Notes under the pieces: generated by a model | Databases searched by the model: none | Told to the model about the DNA's origin: nothing | Seen by the model: only the letters and a program-made list of their open reading frames with translations | Shown: positions 1 to 7,175 of the stretch, piece by piece | How the letters are laid out: each line of letters starts with the position of its first letter | Position numbering within the stretch: the first letter of the stretch is position 1 | Position numbers and translations under genes: made by a program | NCBI GenBank assembly: GCA_029574055.1 | Contig: JAKQBQ010000191.1 | Location: forward strand, 1 to 12,272 | Length of the DNA stretch: 12,272 nt | Origin: Methanobacteriota archaeon | Lineage (GTDB): Archaea; Thermoplasmatota; Thermoplasmata; Methanomassiliicoccales; Methanomethylophilaceae | Direction: 5' to 3'

Positions 1-1
1 C

Positions 2-703
2 GCCGACCCGCTTCAGATCCTCAATTCTGTAAAAAGGATAATGGGCTTCAATTACCCCAAGACCGGGAAGTGGGGGTTCCTGCTGGGCAACAAAGACAGA
101 TTCGACGAGGTCTTCGCCCATCTTTCGAAAGTGCTCGCCGCAAAGTCCGGCGGCACCCTCTCCATCACTGCAGGGGCGGGAGAGTACCTGATACCCTTCT
201 GGGATGTGGATCTCAGATACAGCTTCCAGACCGGCGCGGCCTGGGCAAAGAAGAGCGTCGAGGTCAGAGAGGATCTGCTCATACCGGCTGATTTTGTCAT
301 AGACCAGCAATGCCTCAACAATCCGAGGGGCGGGGTGACCGATATATTCTCCATCAGGCCTGAAAGCAGCATCCTGTCCGGAATAAAGGGAACGGAAACG
401 AGCATAAGCGGCAGCGAAGGCATCGGAAGGCTGTCAAACTCTGCGGCGCAGACCTCTCCCGGCTCAAGGAAGATCGTGGTCCCGCTCAGCACAGAGAAGG
501 AGGCGAAGAAGCTGGTGGCAGAATATCTCGCCGCGTGCACCAGCCAAGACTCCAAGCTCAAGCTCAGCAGCCCTATGGTAAAATCACTTATCTATGTACC
601 GTGTAACATCATTGGCGGCCGTGTCAATGCCCCGGAGGGATTCGGCAAGCTGGTACCGGAGCGCGTGAAGAGGATGGACCCCTCGCAAATGGTGATAATA
701 TAA
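2..703 (+). CDS. 5'-truncated protein of unknown function, first visible gene of the SPFH operon
   Basis: The reading frame is open from base 2, so the true start probably lies before the window; an internal ATG at 41 (MGFNYPKTGKWG) is possible, but nothing resembling a good ribosome site precedes it. The visible 233 residues show no membrane helix, signal peptide or cysteine motif. The first half alternates beta-like stretches with the motif YLIPFWDVDLRYSF, which recalls the 'PFW' strands seen in zinc-ribbon proteins of PspA/YdjG-type clusters; this is only a resemblance. The middle (about residues 115-160) is Ser/Gly-rich and may be a linker. The next gene begins 19 bases after the stop on the same strand, so this is probably one transcript with the membrane, coiled-coil and SPFH genes downstream, implying a membrane-associated role. 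I do not recognise the family; the N-terminus that might identify it is missing. Confidence 0.75.
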   Translation, partial: ADPLQILNSVKRIMGFNYPKTGKWGFLLGNKDRFDEVFAHLSKVLAAKSGGTLSITAGAGEYLIPFWDVDLRYSFQTGAAWAKKSVEVREDLLIPADFVIDQQCLNNPRGGVTDIFSIRPESSILSGIKGTETSISGSEGIGRLSNSAAQTSPGSRKIVVPLSTEKEAKKLVAEYLAACTSQDSKLKLSSPMVKSLIYVPCNIIGGRVNAPEGFGKLVPERVKRMDPSQMVII

Positions 704-722
704 ACAAAGGAAAGGGATAAAA

Positions 723-1088
723 ATGAATAACAAAACGCTGTCGGCGATCGTCCTGGGAAGCTTCATCGTCTCTCTGGCTATCGGCCTGATAATATTTGCC
801 TTGACTGACCTAGGATTGATGATAGTCGTTTGGACGGTCGCGCTTCTGTTCGGCATAGATTTGTTCGTACTGTCTTTCATATACCCCGGCGAGAGGGGGA
901 AGTTCGGCCCTTCCGAATCATCCTACAGGATGGTCGTTGGCGCGATAACAGCGGCGGTTGGTCTGATAGGAATGCTTTATACGTTCACAGACCTGAGCGT
1001 GTGGATACTCATAGCGATATTCCTCATAATCCTGGCAGTAGTGATTATAGGCGTCGCTCTCATGAATGGAAAGAAAGAGGGGAATTGA
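723..1088 (+). CDS. Small four-helix integral membrane protein
   Basis: The 121-residue product is almost entirely hydrophobic, with four predicted membrane helices at about residues 8-28, 31-53, 70-88 and 92-114. A charged loop (GERGKFGPSE, 57-66) sits between the two hairpins, and the tail is short and basic (NGKKEGN). The two halves look like an internal duplication: each hairpin has the turn F-x-x-T-D-L (FALTDL at 25-30, YTFTDL at 86-91). It has no enzyme motif, so a structural or anchoring part in the membrane is the best guess. The stop TGA is followed immediately by the ATG of the coiled-coil gene, with zero spacing, so the two are almost certainly co-translated. The start ATG follows a purine-rich stretch (AAAGGGATAAAA). 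It may anchor the SPFH and coiled-coil partners, which is inference from the operon. Confidence 0.8.
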   Translation: MNNKTLSAIVLGSFIVSLAIGLIIFALTDLGLMIVVWTVALLFGIDLFVLSFIYPGERGKFGPSESSYRMVVGAITAAVGLIGMLYTFTDLSVWILIAIFLIILAVVIIGVALMNGKKEGN

Positions 1089-1622
1089 ATGTCATTGGAT
1101 AAAACAGTAGAGAATCAGATGAATAAGAATCGGTCGCTTGTGGAAAGGATCGGCCTGTACATCCCGATATACCGGGGATACAAGGAAAAGAACCTCCGCA
1201 GGGATGAGGACAGGGCGGTCAGGACAGAGGTCGCAAGGGTGCTGGAAAGGGCCAAGCTCGACCTGGTGACCATACAGAGGGCGGTTGTGAACGATCTCGA
1301 CCTTATGAGGGATACGGAAAGGATCAGGAGCAAGGCCGACCGCTATTACATAGATGTGAAAAAGGCGGTGAACGGATACAGCTCCTTCCACACAGCGATC
1401 AAGATCCTGGAATCAGAGCTTGACGCCCTCATCGAATGGGATGCGAAGCTGATCGACGACGCGGTCGCCCTGAAGACGGAGACGGAGGAGCTTGTCAAGA
1501 GGATAGACGCGGGCGAGACCAAGATAAAGGCCCCCTTGAGGGAGCTGGAGATAACCATCGACAAGCTCATCGAGGACTACAACGGAAGAGAGACCGTTAT
1601 GAGAGGATTCAAAGAAGAATGA
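1089..1622 (+). CDS. Coiled-coil protein of the SPFH operon
   Basis: The 177-residue soluble protein is dominated by charged helices with heptad-like spacing from about residue 40 to 172 and contains no cysteine, which suggests an extended coiled coil. The N-terminal block IPIYRGYKEKNLRRDEDRAVR (residues 25-45) resembles the conserved 'GY(K/R)GYKEKELRR' opening of a small helical family encoded next to SPFH/stomatin-like genes in bacteria and archaea; I know that family only as uncharacterised. It is shorter than PspA (about 220 residues) and I cannot assign it to PspA/ESCRT-III. A GAGGGG ribosome site at 1077-1082 lies six bases before the ATG, inside the end of the membrane-protein gene. 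Its own end overlaps the start region of the SPFH gene. The likely role is a scaffold or peripheral membrane partner of the SPFH protein (inference). Confidence 0.82.
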   Translation: MSLDKTVENQMNKNRSLVERIGLYIPIYRGYKEKNLRRDEDRAVRTEVARVLERAKLDLVTIQRAVVNDLDLMRDTERIRSKADRYYIDVKKAVNGYSSFHTAIKILESELDALIEWDAKLIDDAVALKTETEELVKRIDAGETKIKAPLRELEITIDKLIEDYNGRETVMRGFKEE

Positions 1623-1633
1623 AGGTGGCAAAG

Positions 1634-2734
1634 ATGGCAGAAAAGACGAACGTAGTATTCTGGGCGAACCAAGGCCCGGACGACATAATATACAGGTCTG
1701 AACAAGATGATCTGAGGACGATAACATCGGTCACCGTACCCGAGCATGCGGTCGCCCTTTTCATCAGGGACGGGCAGCTCATGGGCGTGCTGGATCCCGG
1801 AAGGCATGTGATCACTTCAGCCAATATCCCCTGGCTCACCAAGCTCTACAATCTGGCGCTGGGGTTCAAGGAGACGCCGTTCAAAGTGTGGATAGTGTTC
1901 GTGTCCCTGAAGATGTTCAACGGGAAGTGGGGCATCAGGAGCATGATCAGGGCGGCAGAGGAGTATGAGGTTCCGATAGTCCTCATGGCGAACGGGGACT
2001 TCCAGTTCAGGATCAACGACGTGTCGGTGTTCTACACCCAGGTGCTGGGAGGGCTGAACGCCTATTCCACCGGCGATGTGAACTCGTTCATGAAGAGCTT
2101 CATCAACGAGCAGATAATCCAGCAGATGAACACCCAGTACTACATGGACATCATGGAGAACCTGGAAAAAGCATCCACCAACACCAAGATACTCATTGAA
2201 GAATACTTTGCCCAGAGGGGGATAGAACTTCTCTCGCTGAAGATCAACGAGGTATTGACAACAGACGAGGACCGCCAGAAGGTGTTCAACTACCTTCAGT
2301 TCAGCAGCAAGAACGGTGAGGCCTTCAGGAGATACGAGGTCATGGAGAGCATGGCCAACGCCATAGGGGAATCCACCGGCGGAGCGGCGATGGGGGCAGG
2401 GATGCTCTTGTTCCCGCAGATGTACCAGCAGCTGCAGCAGCAGCCTGTCCAAGGGGTGCAGGGCGGTGCACAGCAGCCGACCAAAGTGATGTGCCCCACA
2501 TGCGGCGGCCTGAACGAGTACCCGTACAGGTACTGCAGCCACTGCGGACAGCCTTCCCCGCTCATTGCACCGGGACAGCCGGTGCAGGCGCAGCAGGCGC
2601 CTCCGGTGGCGGACGGCGCGGGGGCTTCCGTCAGCAGCGGAAAGGCGTTCAGGAATTGCCCGTACTGCGGCGAGAGCCTGTCGGGGCTTCCCAAGACCCC
2701 AAAGTTCTGCCCGTACTGCTCCGAACAGCTCTAA
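1634..2734 (+). CDS. SPFH (stomatin/prohibitin-like) domain protein with two C-terminal zinc ribbons
   Basis: The 366-residue product starts with MAEKTNVVFWANQGPDDIIYR and carries an SPFH/Band-7 fold over about residues 25-220 (VPEHAVALFIRDGQLMGVLDPGRHVI opening; the long helix ends near ALTTDEDRQKVFNYLQ-like sequence). A Gly/Gln-rich linker follows, then two CxxC-x(n)-CxxC zinc ribbons: C287/C290/C301/C304 and C342/C345/C359/C362. This is the architecture of the YdjI / 'virion core protein-like' SPFH group, whose bacterial members sit in PspA-type envelope-stress operons. No transmembrane helix is evident, so membrane contact would be peripheral or through the neighbouring four-helix protein. 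ATG 1634 is preferred because AGGTGG at 1623-1628 sits five bases ahead; ATG 1619, overlapping the previous stop as ATGA, would add five residues. A hairpin terminator follows four bases after the stop. The function is probably membrane organisation or stress response. Confidence 0.88.
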   Translation: MAEKTNVVFWANQGPDDIIYRSEQDDLRTITSVTVPEHAVALFIRDGQLMGVLDPGRHVITSANIPWLTKLYNLALGFKETPFKVWIVFVSLKMFNGKWGIRSMIRAAEEYEVPIVLMANGDFQFRINDVSVFYTQVLGGLNAYSTGDVNSFMKSFINEQIIQQMNTQYYMDIMENLEKASTNTKILIEEYFAQRGIELLSLKINEVLTTDEDRQKVFNYLQFSSKNGEAFRRYEVMESMANAIGESTGGAAMGAGMLLFPQMYQQLQQQPVQGVQGGAQQPTKVMCPTCGGLNEYPYRYCSHCGQPSPLIAPGQPVQAQQAPPVADGAGASVSSGKAFRNCPYCGESLSGLPKTPKFCPYCSEQL

Positions 2735-2737
2735 ACC

Positions 2738-2773
2738 GATCCGGCCCTTGCCGGATCCTAATTTTTATTTTTA
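2738..2773 (+). terminator. Intrinsic-type terminator after the SPFH operon
   Basis: GATCCGGC, the loop CCTT and GCCGGATC make a perfect 8-bp stem at 2738-2757. It is followed by CTAATTTTTATTTTTA, so it has the form of a stem plus T-tract. It begins three bases after the SPFH stop codon. Archaeal termination relies mainly on the T-tract, which is present on the plus strand here. Confidence 0.7.
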
Positions 2774-2860
2774 CGTCAATTTGGCAAGCGTCAGCCCTGC
2801 GCAGATGCCGCCATCCTTTCATCCGATAGCGGCAAACACTATGGATTCTATCTATATTTC

Positions 2861-2889
2861 TTACGATATTCGTAACATTATTACGAATA
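2861..2889. promoter_or_regulatory. Inverted-repeat cluster, candidate operator
   Basis: TATTCGTAA (2867-2875), a 5-bp spacer CATTA, and TTACGAATA (2881-2889) form a perfect 9-bp inverted repeat. The left arm also pairs with TTACGA at 2861-2866 to form a second dyad (TTACGA, TAT, TCGTAA). Three related half-sites in 29 bp suggest a protein-binding site more than an RNA hairpin. It lies about 25 bp upstream of a TATA box and not next to any confident gene. The regulator is unknown. Confidence 0.45.
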
Positions 2890-2914
2890 ACGTTCAATGT
2901 GTGGAAAAGATTAG

Positions 2915-2922
2915 TATAAATA
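2915..2922 (+). promoter_or_regulatory. Candidate archaeal TATA box
   Basis: TATAAATA in an A/T-rich context (TTAGTATAAATAGTAG) matches the archaeal TATA consensus. A start site about 25 bases downstream would fall near 2943, just before the GGAGGT at 2945-2950. It would drive the small ORF at 2953 or a non-coding RNA. Confidence 0.4.
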
Positions 2923-2952
2923 GTAGAAAAAACATGTATATCGCGGAGGTAA

Positions 2953-3066
2953 GTGAAAATCGCAAAAAGTAATATGTCAAAACCCTGCGGCGAGAATGAT
3001 CCTGTAAAGGAGATAGGCGTCAAAGAGAAAGACCGGTCGATTGACACTTTCCGCTGTACGTCCTAA
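2953..3066 (+). CDS. Doubtful 37-codon small ORF behind a promoter-like region
   Basis: A GTG-initiated frame of 37 codons (MKIAKSNMSKPCGENDPV...) ends with TAA at 3064-3066. A GGAGGT matching the 16S anti-SD (2945-2950) precedes it, but the spacer to GTG is only two bases, which is poor; the in-frame ATG at 2974 is too far away. The peptide is polar with two cysteines and matches nothing I know. The +1 frame overlapping its end (ending ...VRPKEIFGSFARLDG, TGA near 3103) also looks coding-like, so this may be the remnant of a slightly longer frameshifted gene. Support is the promoter and SD geometry, not the protein sequence. It is alone in a 425-bp gap. Confidence 0.22.
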   Translation: MKIAKSNMSKPCGENDPVKEIGVKEKDRSIDTFRCTS

Positions 3067-3112
3067 GGAGATTTTCGGATCGTTCGCAAGACTCGACGGA
3101 TGACCGCAACAA

Positions 3113-3128
3113 TCCGGCTTTTGCCGGA
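3113..3128 (-). terminator. Hairpin downstream of copA
   Basis: TCCGGC, TTTT, GCCGGA form a 6-bp stem with a 4-base loop. On the minus strand it lies 32 bases after the copA stop and is followed by TTGTT, a weak T-tract. A smaller CCCG/CGGG hairpin lies between it and copA. Its core resembles the hairpin at 2738-2757. Confidence 0.4.
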
Positions 3129-3159
3129 ACATTTACCCGAACGGGATCTTCTGTTCTTC

Positions 3160-5376
3160 TCACTTCTTCACGCTTGATGGCTCGAACCTCTTGAGTCTGA
3201 GCGCGTTTGTCACGACGGATATCGAAGAAAGGGACATCGCCGCCGCCGCAAGCATCGGCATCTCCGGCAGCATCCCCGCACCCAGAATGTATGGGAGCCC
3301 CGCCGCGATGGGGATGCAGACCGCATTGTAACAGAACGCAAAGAAAAGATTCTGCTTGACGTTCCTCAGCGTCGCCCTCCCTATCTCAACAGCGGCAGAG
3401 ACGCTTCTCACATCGTCGTTCATTATCACGACGTCCGCTGCCCCTATGGCTATATCGGTCCCGGAGCCTATCGCTATCCCCACATCTGCCTGCATGAGCG
3501 CCGGGGCATCGTTTATGCCGTCGCCGGCCATCGCGACGTTCTCCCCCTTGACCTGCAGGTCCTTTATAATATTCAGCTTGTCCTCCGGCAGGGCCCTCGC
3601 GTGTATCTCCGAGATTCCTGCGGCTCCCCCTACCGCCTTCGCAGTCCCCTCCGAATCGCCGGTCACCATCATGGGTGTTATGCCCATTTCCTTAAGGGTG
3701 GATATCCCCTTTGCAGCCGATCCTCTTATCGGGTCCGATATCGCAATGCTCCCGGCAAGCTTCCCGTCTACGGCAACGAATACAACTGTCCTTCCGTCGG
3801 CAGATGTGTCCGGGACATCCTCGTCCGGCTCTACACCCAAGAATTTTTCATTTCCTACAGCTACCTCTTTCCCATCCACTCTGCACCTGACCCCTCCGCC
3901 GGGGTCGGATGTGAAATCGCTTGGTTCTGATATCTGTATCCCCTGTCCCTCTGCGTAAGAGACTATTGCCTTTGCGAGCGGGTGTTCGGATAAGGACTCC
4001 GCAGATGCGGCATACCTTATGAACTCCGCTTCCGGGATTTTCGATACCACTCCCGTAACGCTGGGTCTTCCTTCCGTCAGCGTCCCGGTCTTATCCAATA
4101 TCATGAATGTTATTTTACCGGACCTCTCCAGCGCGGATGCGTTCTTGAAGAGGACCCCGTACTCGGCGGCCTTGCCTGTGCCCACCGTCACGGCAAGAGG
4201 CGTGGCGAGGCCGAGCGCGCATGGGCATGCGATGACAAGCACCGATATCAATACAACAATGGAGAATTCGAGACCTTTCCCGGCCAACAGCCATATCAAA
4301 CAGGAAGCAACGGCTATCGCCATCACAACGGGGACGAACACCGCCGCCACCCTGTCCGCGACCCTTGCCACCGGCGCTTTGGTCCCCTGCGCGTCCTGTA
4401 TCATCCTGACTATTTTGAATAATGCCGTGTCTTTTCCAACCTTTTCGGACACCATCTTCAGGCTGCCGTTCAAGTTCACCGTGCCGCCGTACACTTGGTC
4501 CCCTATGCCTCTGGCCACCGGCATGCTTTCTCCGGTAAGCATTGACTCGTCGACAGATGAGCTTCCCTCGGTGACCGTTCCGTCGGCCGGTATCCTTTCC
4601 CCCGGCCTGATCACCACAATATCTCCCAGCAGGATCTCGCCCGCGGGGATGGTGGTCTCCTTCCCATCCCTGATCACATTGGCTGTCGGCGGGGCGAGAT
4701 CGATCAGCCCTCTCACAGCATCGTTGGTCCTTACCTTGGACCTTGATTCGATGTACTTCCCGACGGACACCAGAGTTATTATCATCGCCGCGGAATCATA
4801 GACCAGCGAGTGCATGGAATGGTGGTCGCCGGAGAATATCTGCACTGTTGCGTACAGGCTGTAGATTACAGCGGCAGTGGTTCCAAGAGCGACCAAAGTA
4901 TCCATGGTCGGGGCTCCCGTCGCCAAAGCAGGGTACCCTTTCGTATAGAAGCGCCTGCCTGCGATCAGCACGGGAATGCAAAGTGCCAGCTGTAAAATGG
5001 CATAGATGGGGTCATCACTGAAAGGGATATTGAGACCGAACATCGGGCCCATAGCAAGGATCGAAAGAGGAATCGTGAATACGATCTCGACTATCAGCTC
5101 TTTCTTCGTCCTTACAGCATTTGCCCGTTCCTTTTCCGCAAGGGCGTCCGGATCATCATCAAGAACGTCATAGCCCGCCTTCTTTATAGCGGCGGCTATC
5201 TGATCCCTTCCGACCTTGGAGGGGTCGTACAGGACGGAGACGACATTGTTCGAGAAATTGGCGTTCGCCTCCTCTACTCCGTCCAGTTTTTCAAGCGCCT
5301 TCTCTATGGCGGAAGAACATGCGGCGCATGTCATCCCATCCGTTCTGAGATTGATCCTTTCTGCACCCTGGCTCAT
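3160..5376 (-). CDS. copA: Copper-exporting P1B-type ATPase (Cu+)
   Basis: This 738-residue P-type ATPase pumps Cu+ out of the cytoplasm using ATP. Visible parts, in order: one N-terminal heavy-metal-associated domain with GMTCAAC (C17, C20); membrane helices from about 92; the actuator loop with TGES (281-284); CPC in the sixth membrane helix (384-386); the phosphorylated aspartate in DKTGTLTEG (D428); the HP motif SEHPLA (465-466); TGD (572-574); and GDGINDAP (618-625). The last two helices carry YN (683-684) and M..SS (714-718), the residues that with CPC define Cu+ selectivity in P1B-1 pumps. Length is typical. I use ATG 5376, whose A is the last base of the copZ stop (TGATG), in preference to the TTG at 5379. 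It is co-transcribed with and translationally coupled to copZ. No CopR/CopT-type regulator is adjacent. Confidence 0.97.
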   Translation of the reverse strand: MSQGAERINLRTDGMTCAACSSAIEKALEKLDGVEEANANFSNNVVSVLYDPSKVGRDQIAAAIKKAGYDVLDDDPDALAEKERANAVRTKKELIVEIVFTIPLSILAMGPMFGLNIPFSDDPIYAILQLALCIPVLIAGRRFYTKGYPALATGAPTMDTLVALGTTAAVIYSLYATVQIFSGDHHSMHSLVYDSAAMIITLVSVGKYIESRSKVRTNDAVRGLIDLAPPTANVIRDGKETTIPAGEILLGDIVVIRPGERIPADGTVTEGSSSVDESMLTGESMPVARGIGDQVYGGTVNLNGSLKMVSEKVGKDTALFKIVRMIQDAQGTKAPVARVADRVAAVFVPVVMAIAVASCLIWLLAGKGLEFSIVVLISVLVIACPCALGLATPLAVTVGTGKAAEYGVLFKNASALERSGKITFMILDKTGTLTEGRPSVTGVVSKIPEAEFIRYAASAESLSEHPLAKAIVSYAEGQGIQISEPSDFTSDPGGGVRCRVDGKEVAVGNEKFLGVEPDEDVPDTSADGRTVVFVAVDGKLAGSIAISDPIRGSAAKGISTLKEMGITPMMVTGDSEGTAKAVGGAAGISEIHARALPEDKLNIIKDLQVKGENVAMAGDGINDAPALMQADVGIAIGSGTDIAIGAADVVIMNDDVRSVSAAVEIGRATLRNVKQNLFFAFCYNAVCIPIAAGLPYILGAGMLPEMPMLAAAAMSLSSISVVTNALRLKRFEPSSVKK

Positions 5377-5594
5377 CAAAACAATCCGCTTTTGACCTTT
5401 GCTTTGTACCCTGCGTCCACAACCGCACGTATCAGAATATCATCGCTCACGCCTTCATGGATGACCTCTGCGGTCCCCTTCTTCAGATCGACCTTCGCAT
5501 CTGTCACCCCTTTGACCCTGAGGAGGGAGGCGGTCACTCCGCCCGAGCACATTGCACAAGACATGCCTTCTACTTTCAAGACGGTCTTCGTCAT
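5376..5594 (-). CDS. copZ: Copper chaperone, single heavy-metal-associated domain
   Basis: The 72-residue protein is one HMA domain of the CopZ/Atx1 kind: GMSCAMC near the N-terminus gives the Cu+-binding pair C13/C16, and the rest follows the beta-alpha-beta-beta-alpha-beta pattern ([18 protein letters not shown], then DAGYKAKV). It would carry Cu+ in the cytoplasm and hand it to the N-terminal HMA domain or membrane entry site of CopA. It is the first gene of the copZ-copA unit; its TGA shares a base with the copA ATG. The ATG at 5594 is the only sensible start. A TTATAA box at 5615-5620 is 21-26 bases upstream, implying a nearly leaderless message. Metal specificity could also include Ag+. 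Confidence 0.93.
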   Translation of the reverse strand: MTKTVLKVEGMSCAMCSGGVTASLLRVKGVTDAKVDLKKGTAEVIHEGVSDDILIRAVVDAGYKAKVKSGLF

Positions 5595-5614
5595 GATGAT
5601 ATAATCTGCATCAG

Positions 5615-5620
5615 CTTATA
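5615..5620 (-). promoter_or_regulatory. Candidate TATA box of copZ-copA
   Basis: TTATAA on the minus strand, in the context TGTTATAAGCTG, lies 21-26 bases before the copZ ATG. This places the start of transcription at or next to the start codon. No convincing copper-responsive operator was found beside it. Confidence 0.4.
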
Positions 5621-5644
5621 ACACCGTTTGCTTCCTACCACGTC

Positions 5645-5675
5645 TGGCAATCTGCCATAATGAATAAATATAAAC
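5645..5675 (+). promoter_or_regulatory. apt: apt promoter region: small dyad plus TATA box
   Basis: ATAAATATAAAC at 5664-5675 is a good TATA box; a start site near 5694 gives a leader of about 10 bases that contains AAAGGA just before the ATG at 5704. A small dyad TGGCA, ATC, TGCCA at 5645-5657 lies just upstream in the divergent copZ-apt gap and could be an operator for either side. It is short enough to be chance. Confidence 0.45.
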
Positions 5676-5703
5676 AGGCAACGGCATTCTGCAAAGGAAA
5701 AGC

Positions 5704-6228
5704 ATGAAAGAACTCAAGGATTATGTCACGACCATCCCGGACTTTCCCAAAGAGGGTATATTGTTCAGGGACATCACCACTGTCATAGAGGATCCGGACG
5801 GCTTCAGAATGGCCGTTGACGGTCTGGTCGATATGCTGAAAGATGTGGATTTCGATATCGTAGTGGGGTCTGAATCCCGGGGGTTCGTCTTCGGCGCGCC
5901 CGTGGCGTACAAGATGGGGAAAGGGTTTGCGCTGGTGAGGAAGAAAGGAAAGCTTCCGAGGGAGACGATCTCGGAAAGCTATGAGCTGGAATATGGGAAC
6001 GCTACCTTGGAGATCCACACGGACAGCATAAAGAAAGGACAGAGGGTGGCGATCGTCGACGACCTTATTGCCACCGGTGGCACGACCGGCGCGGCGATCA
6101 AACTCATCGAGAGGCTTGGCGGAAAGGTCGTCAAGATCTGTTTCGTGATGGAGCTTGCCGGACTTGAAGGAAGAAAAGCACTCGAAGGATATGATGTTGG
6201 ATCTCTGATCGTTTACGAAGGAAAGTGA
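5704..6228 (+). CDS. apt: Adenine phosphoribosyltransferase
   Basis: The 174-residue enzyme converts adenine and PRPP to AMP and pyrophosphate in purine salvage, in the cytoplasm. It begins with the APT signature YVTTIPDFPKEGILFRDIT (residues 7-25), followed by GSESRGFVFGAPVA (55-68) and the PRPP-binding loop VAIVDDLIATGGTTGAA (115-131), with the acidic pair D119/D120. KKGKLPRETISESYELEYG (80-98) matches the flexible catalytic loop. Length is normal for Apt (170-180). The start ATG has a short leader with GGA four bases upstream. The gene is alone on its strand, divergent from copZ and convergent with the dehydrogenase gene, whose stop lies only nine bases past the apt stop. Archaeal relatives can act on hypoxanthine/guanine, but the IPDFP and YELEYG motifs favour adenine. 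Confidence 0.95.
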   Translation: MKELKDYVTTIPDFPKEGILFRDITTVIEDPDGFRMAVDGLVDMLKDVDFDIVVGSESRGFVFGAPVAYKMGKGFALVRKKGKLPRETISESYELEYGNATLEIHTDSIKKGQRVAIVDDLIATGGTTGAAIKLIERLGGKVVKICFVMELAGLEGRKALEGYDVGSLIVYEGK

Positions 6229-6237
6229 GATGGCCGT

Positions 6238-7119
6238 TCATTCGGCAGGATCATCTAAGTAGGGTTTGGTGATTTCTTTGCAAAAATCCCAAACCTTTTG
6301 CTCATTCTCCGCCGAATGATACTTCTCTTTGACCTTGTCCAATTTTTTCTTCGTTCCGTAGAATTGGCCGGTCACTCCCTTTACCTCATCGGAAGATGCC
6401 AGATATATTATCGATTCCGCCCCTTTTTCCGGGCTGAGCGACAAAGGTATGCCGATCCTGAAGATCGTGTCTATGAAGAGTCCTTTTTTGCTGCCGCGGC
6501 CGAAGTTCGTGTTGGAAATGAACGGATGGGCGATGTTGACGGTCATATGCTCAAACCCTTTTTGTTTCAGTTCGGCCGCCCAGCGCCGGGACACCCATAT
6601 CAGATAGAGTTTGGAAAGCCCGTATGCCTTGCCGCTGCTGTAATCGTTCTCCAAAAGAAAATCATCGAAATGGGGTTTACCGCTGAATTTGTGCATTATG
6701 GAAGAAACGTTGATGATCCGCGCGTCGGGGCTTTTTGACAAAGTGTCCAATAAAGACTCGATCAAAAGGAAAGGTGCCAGCAGATTGAGGGCGATGGTCT
6801 TTTCCAAGCCTTCCTGCGTGACCTCCCTTTCTTTGTTCATCATTGTGCCGGCGTTGTTGATCAGCACATCCAAACGATCGTATCTTTCTTTGATCTCGGC
6901 TGCCATCCGTTTTACGTTGGACATCAAAAGCAGGTCGGCGATCACAACGTCGATATCGTCGTTTCCTGTTTCAGCTATTATCTCTTCGCGTACGGCTTGC
7001 GCTTTCGCCTCGTTCCTTCCATGCACAATGATCCTGTGGCCTTCCTTTGCCAGTGCCTTCGCTGCCGCTTTGCCGATGCCGCTCGTTGCACCTGTGATCA
7101 GGATCGTTTTCTTTTCCAT
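6238..7119 (-). CDS. Short-chain dehydrogenase/reductase, retinol dehydrogenase-like
   Basis: The 293-residue protein is a classical SDR oxidoreductase. The cofactor site TGATSGIG is at 9-16, HGR at 33-35 (R35 suggests NADP(H)), D62 binds adenine, and LINNAG is at 86-91. The catalytic set is S139/S140 (NVSS) with Y166xxxK170 in AYGLSK. About 40 extra residues relative to the shortest SDRs, including an insertion between the serine and tyrosine, place it with the retinol-dehydrogenase/WW-oxidoreductase-like branch; the substrate cannot be told. The start ATG 7119 is preferred over GTG 7128 because the sequence before it (GTGGTCATC) serves better as ribosome site than as coding, and a TATA box lies 29-41 bases upstream. 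The gene is convergent with apt and monocistronic. Confidence 0.92.
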   Translation of the reverse strand: MEKKTILITGATSGIGKAAAKALAKEGHRIIVHGRNEAKAQAVREEIIAETGNDDIDVVIADLLLMSNVKRMAAEIKERYDRLDVLINNAGTMMNKEREVTQEGLEKTIALNLLAPFLLIESLLDTLSKSPDARIINVSSIMHKFSGKPHFDDFLLENDYSSGKAYGLSKLYLIWVSRRWAAELKQKGFEHMTVNIAHPFISNTNFGRGSKKGLFIDTIFRIGIPLSLSPEKGAESIIYLASSDEVKGVTGQFYGTKKKLDKVKEKYHSAENEQKVWDFCKEITKPYLDDPAE

Positions 7120-7147
7120 GATGACCACTGTACGTTTCGATGTGCGG

Positions 7148-7160
7148 ATTATATTATACT
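7148..7160 (-). promoter_or_regulatory. TATA box of the short-chain dehydrogenase gene
   Basis: On the minus strand the sequence AGTATAATATAAT lies between the stop of the 151-aa gene and the dehydrogenase ATG. Its centre is about 35 bases before ATG 7119, predicting a leader of roughly 10 bases. Confidence 0.45.
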
Positions 7161-7175
7161 TTGCGAAACAGAGAT

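Noticed and set aside
1436..1618. N-terminal extension of the SPFH frame back to ATG 1436
   Set aside because: It overlaps the coiled-coil gene for its whole length and translates to Arg/Gly/Asp-rich shadow sequence; starts at 1634 or 1619 have better context.
1817..2542. 241-codon open frame on the minus strand
   Set aside because: It is antisense to the SPFH gene, with His/Leu/Val-rich composition typical of the complement of an archaeal coding strand and no motif.
2649..3047. 132-codon minus-strand frame across the region 2 gap
   Set aside because: It overlaps the zinc-ribbon end of the SPFH gene and crosses the terminator and TATA box; no ribosome site or recognisable protein.
3067..3177. 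Continuation of the small ORF frame beyond its TAA
   Set aside because: It stays open by chance and runs over a hairpin and the 3' end of copA on the other strand; no start codon or ribosome site.
4019..4801. 260-codon open frame on the plus strand
   Set aside because: It is antisense to copA, whose motifs are unambiguous; Ser/Thr/Ala/Pro-rich shadow composition.
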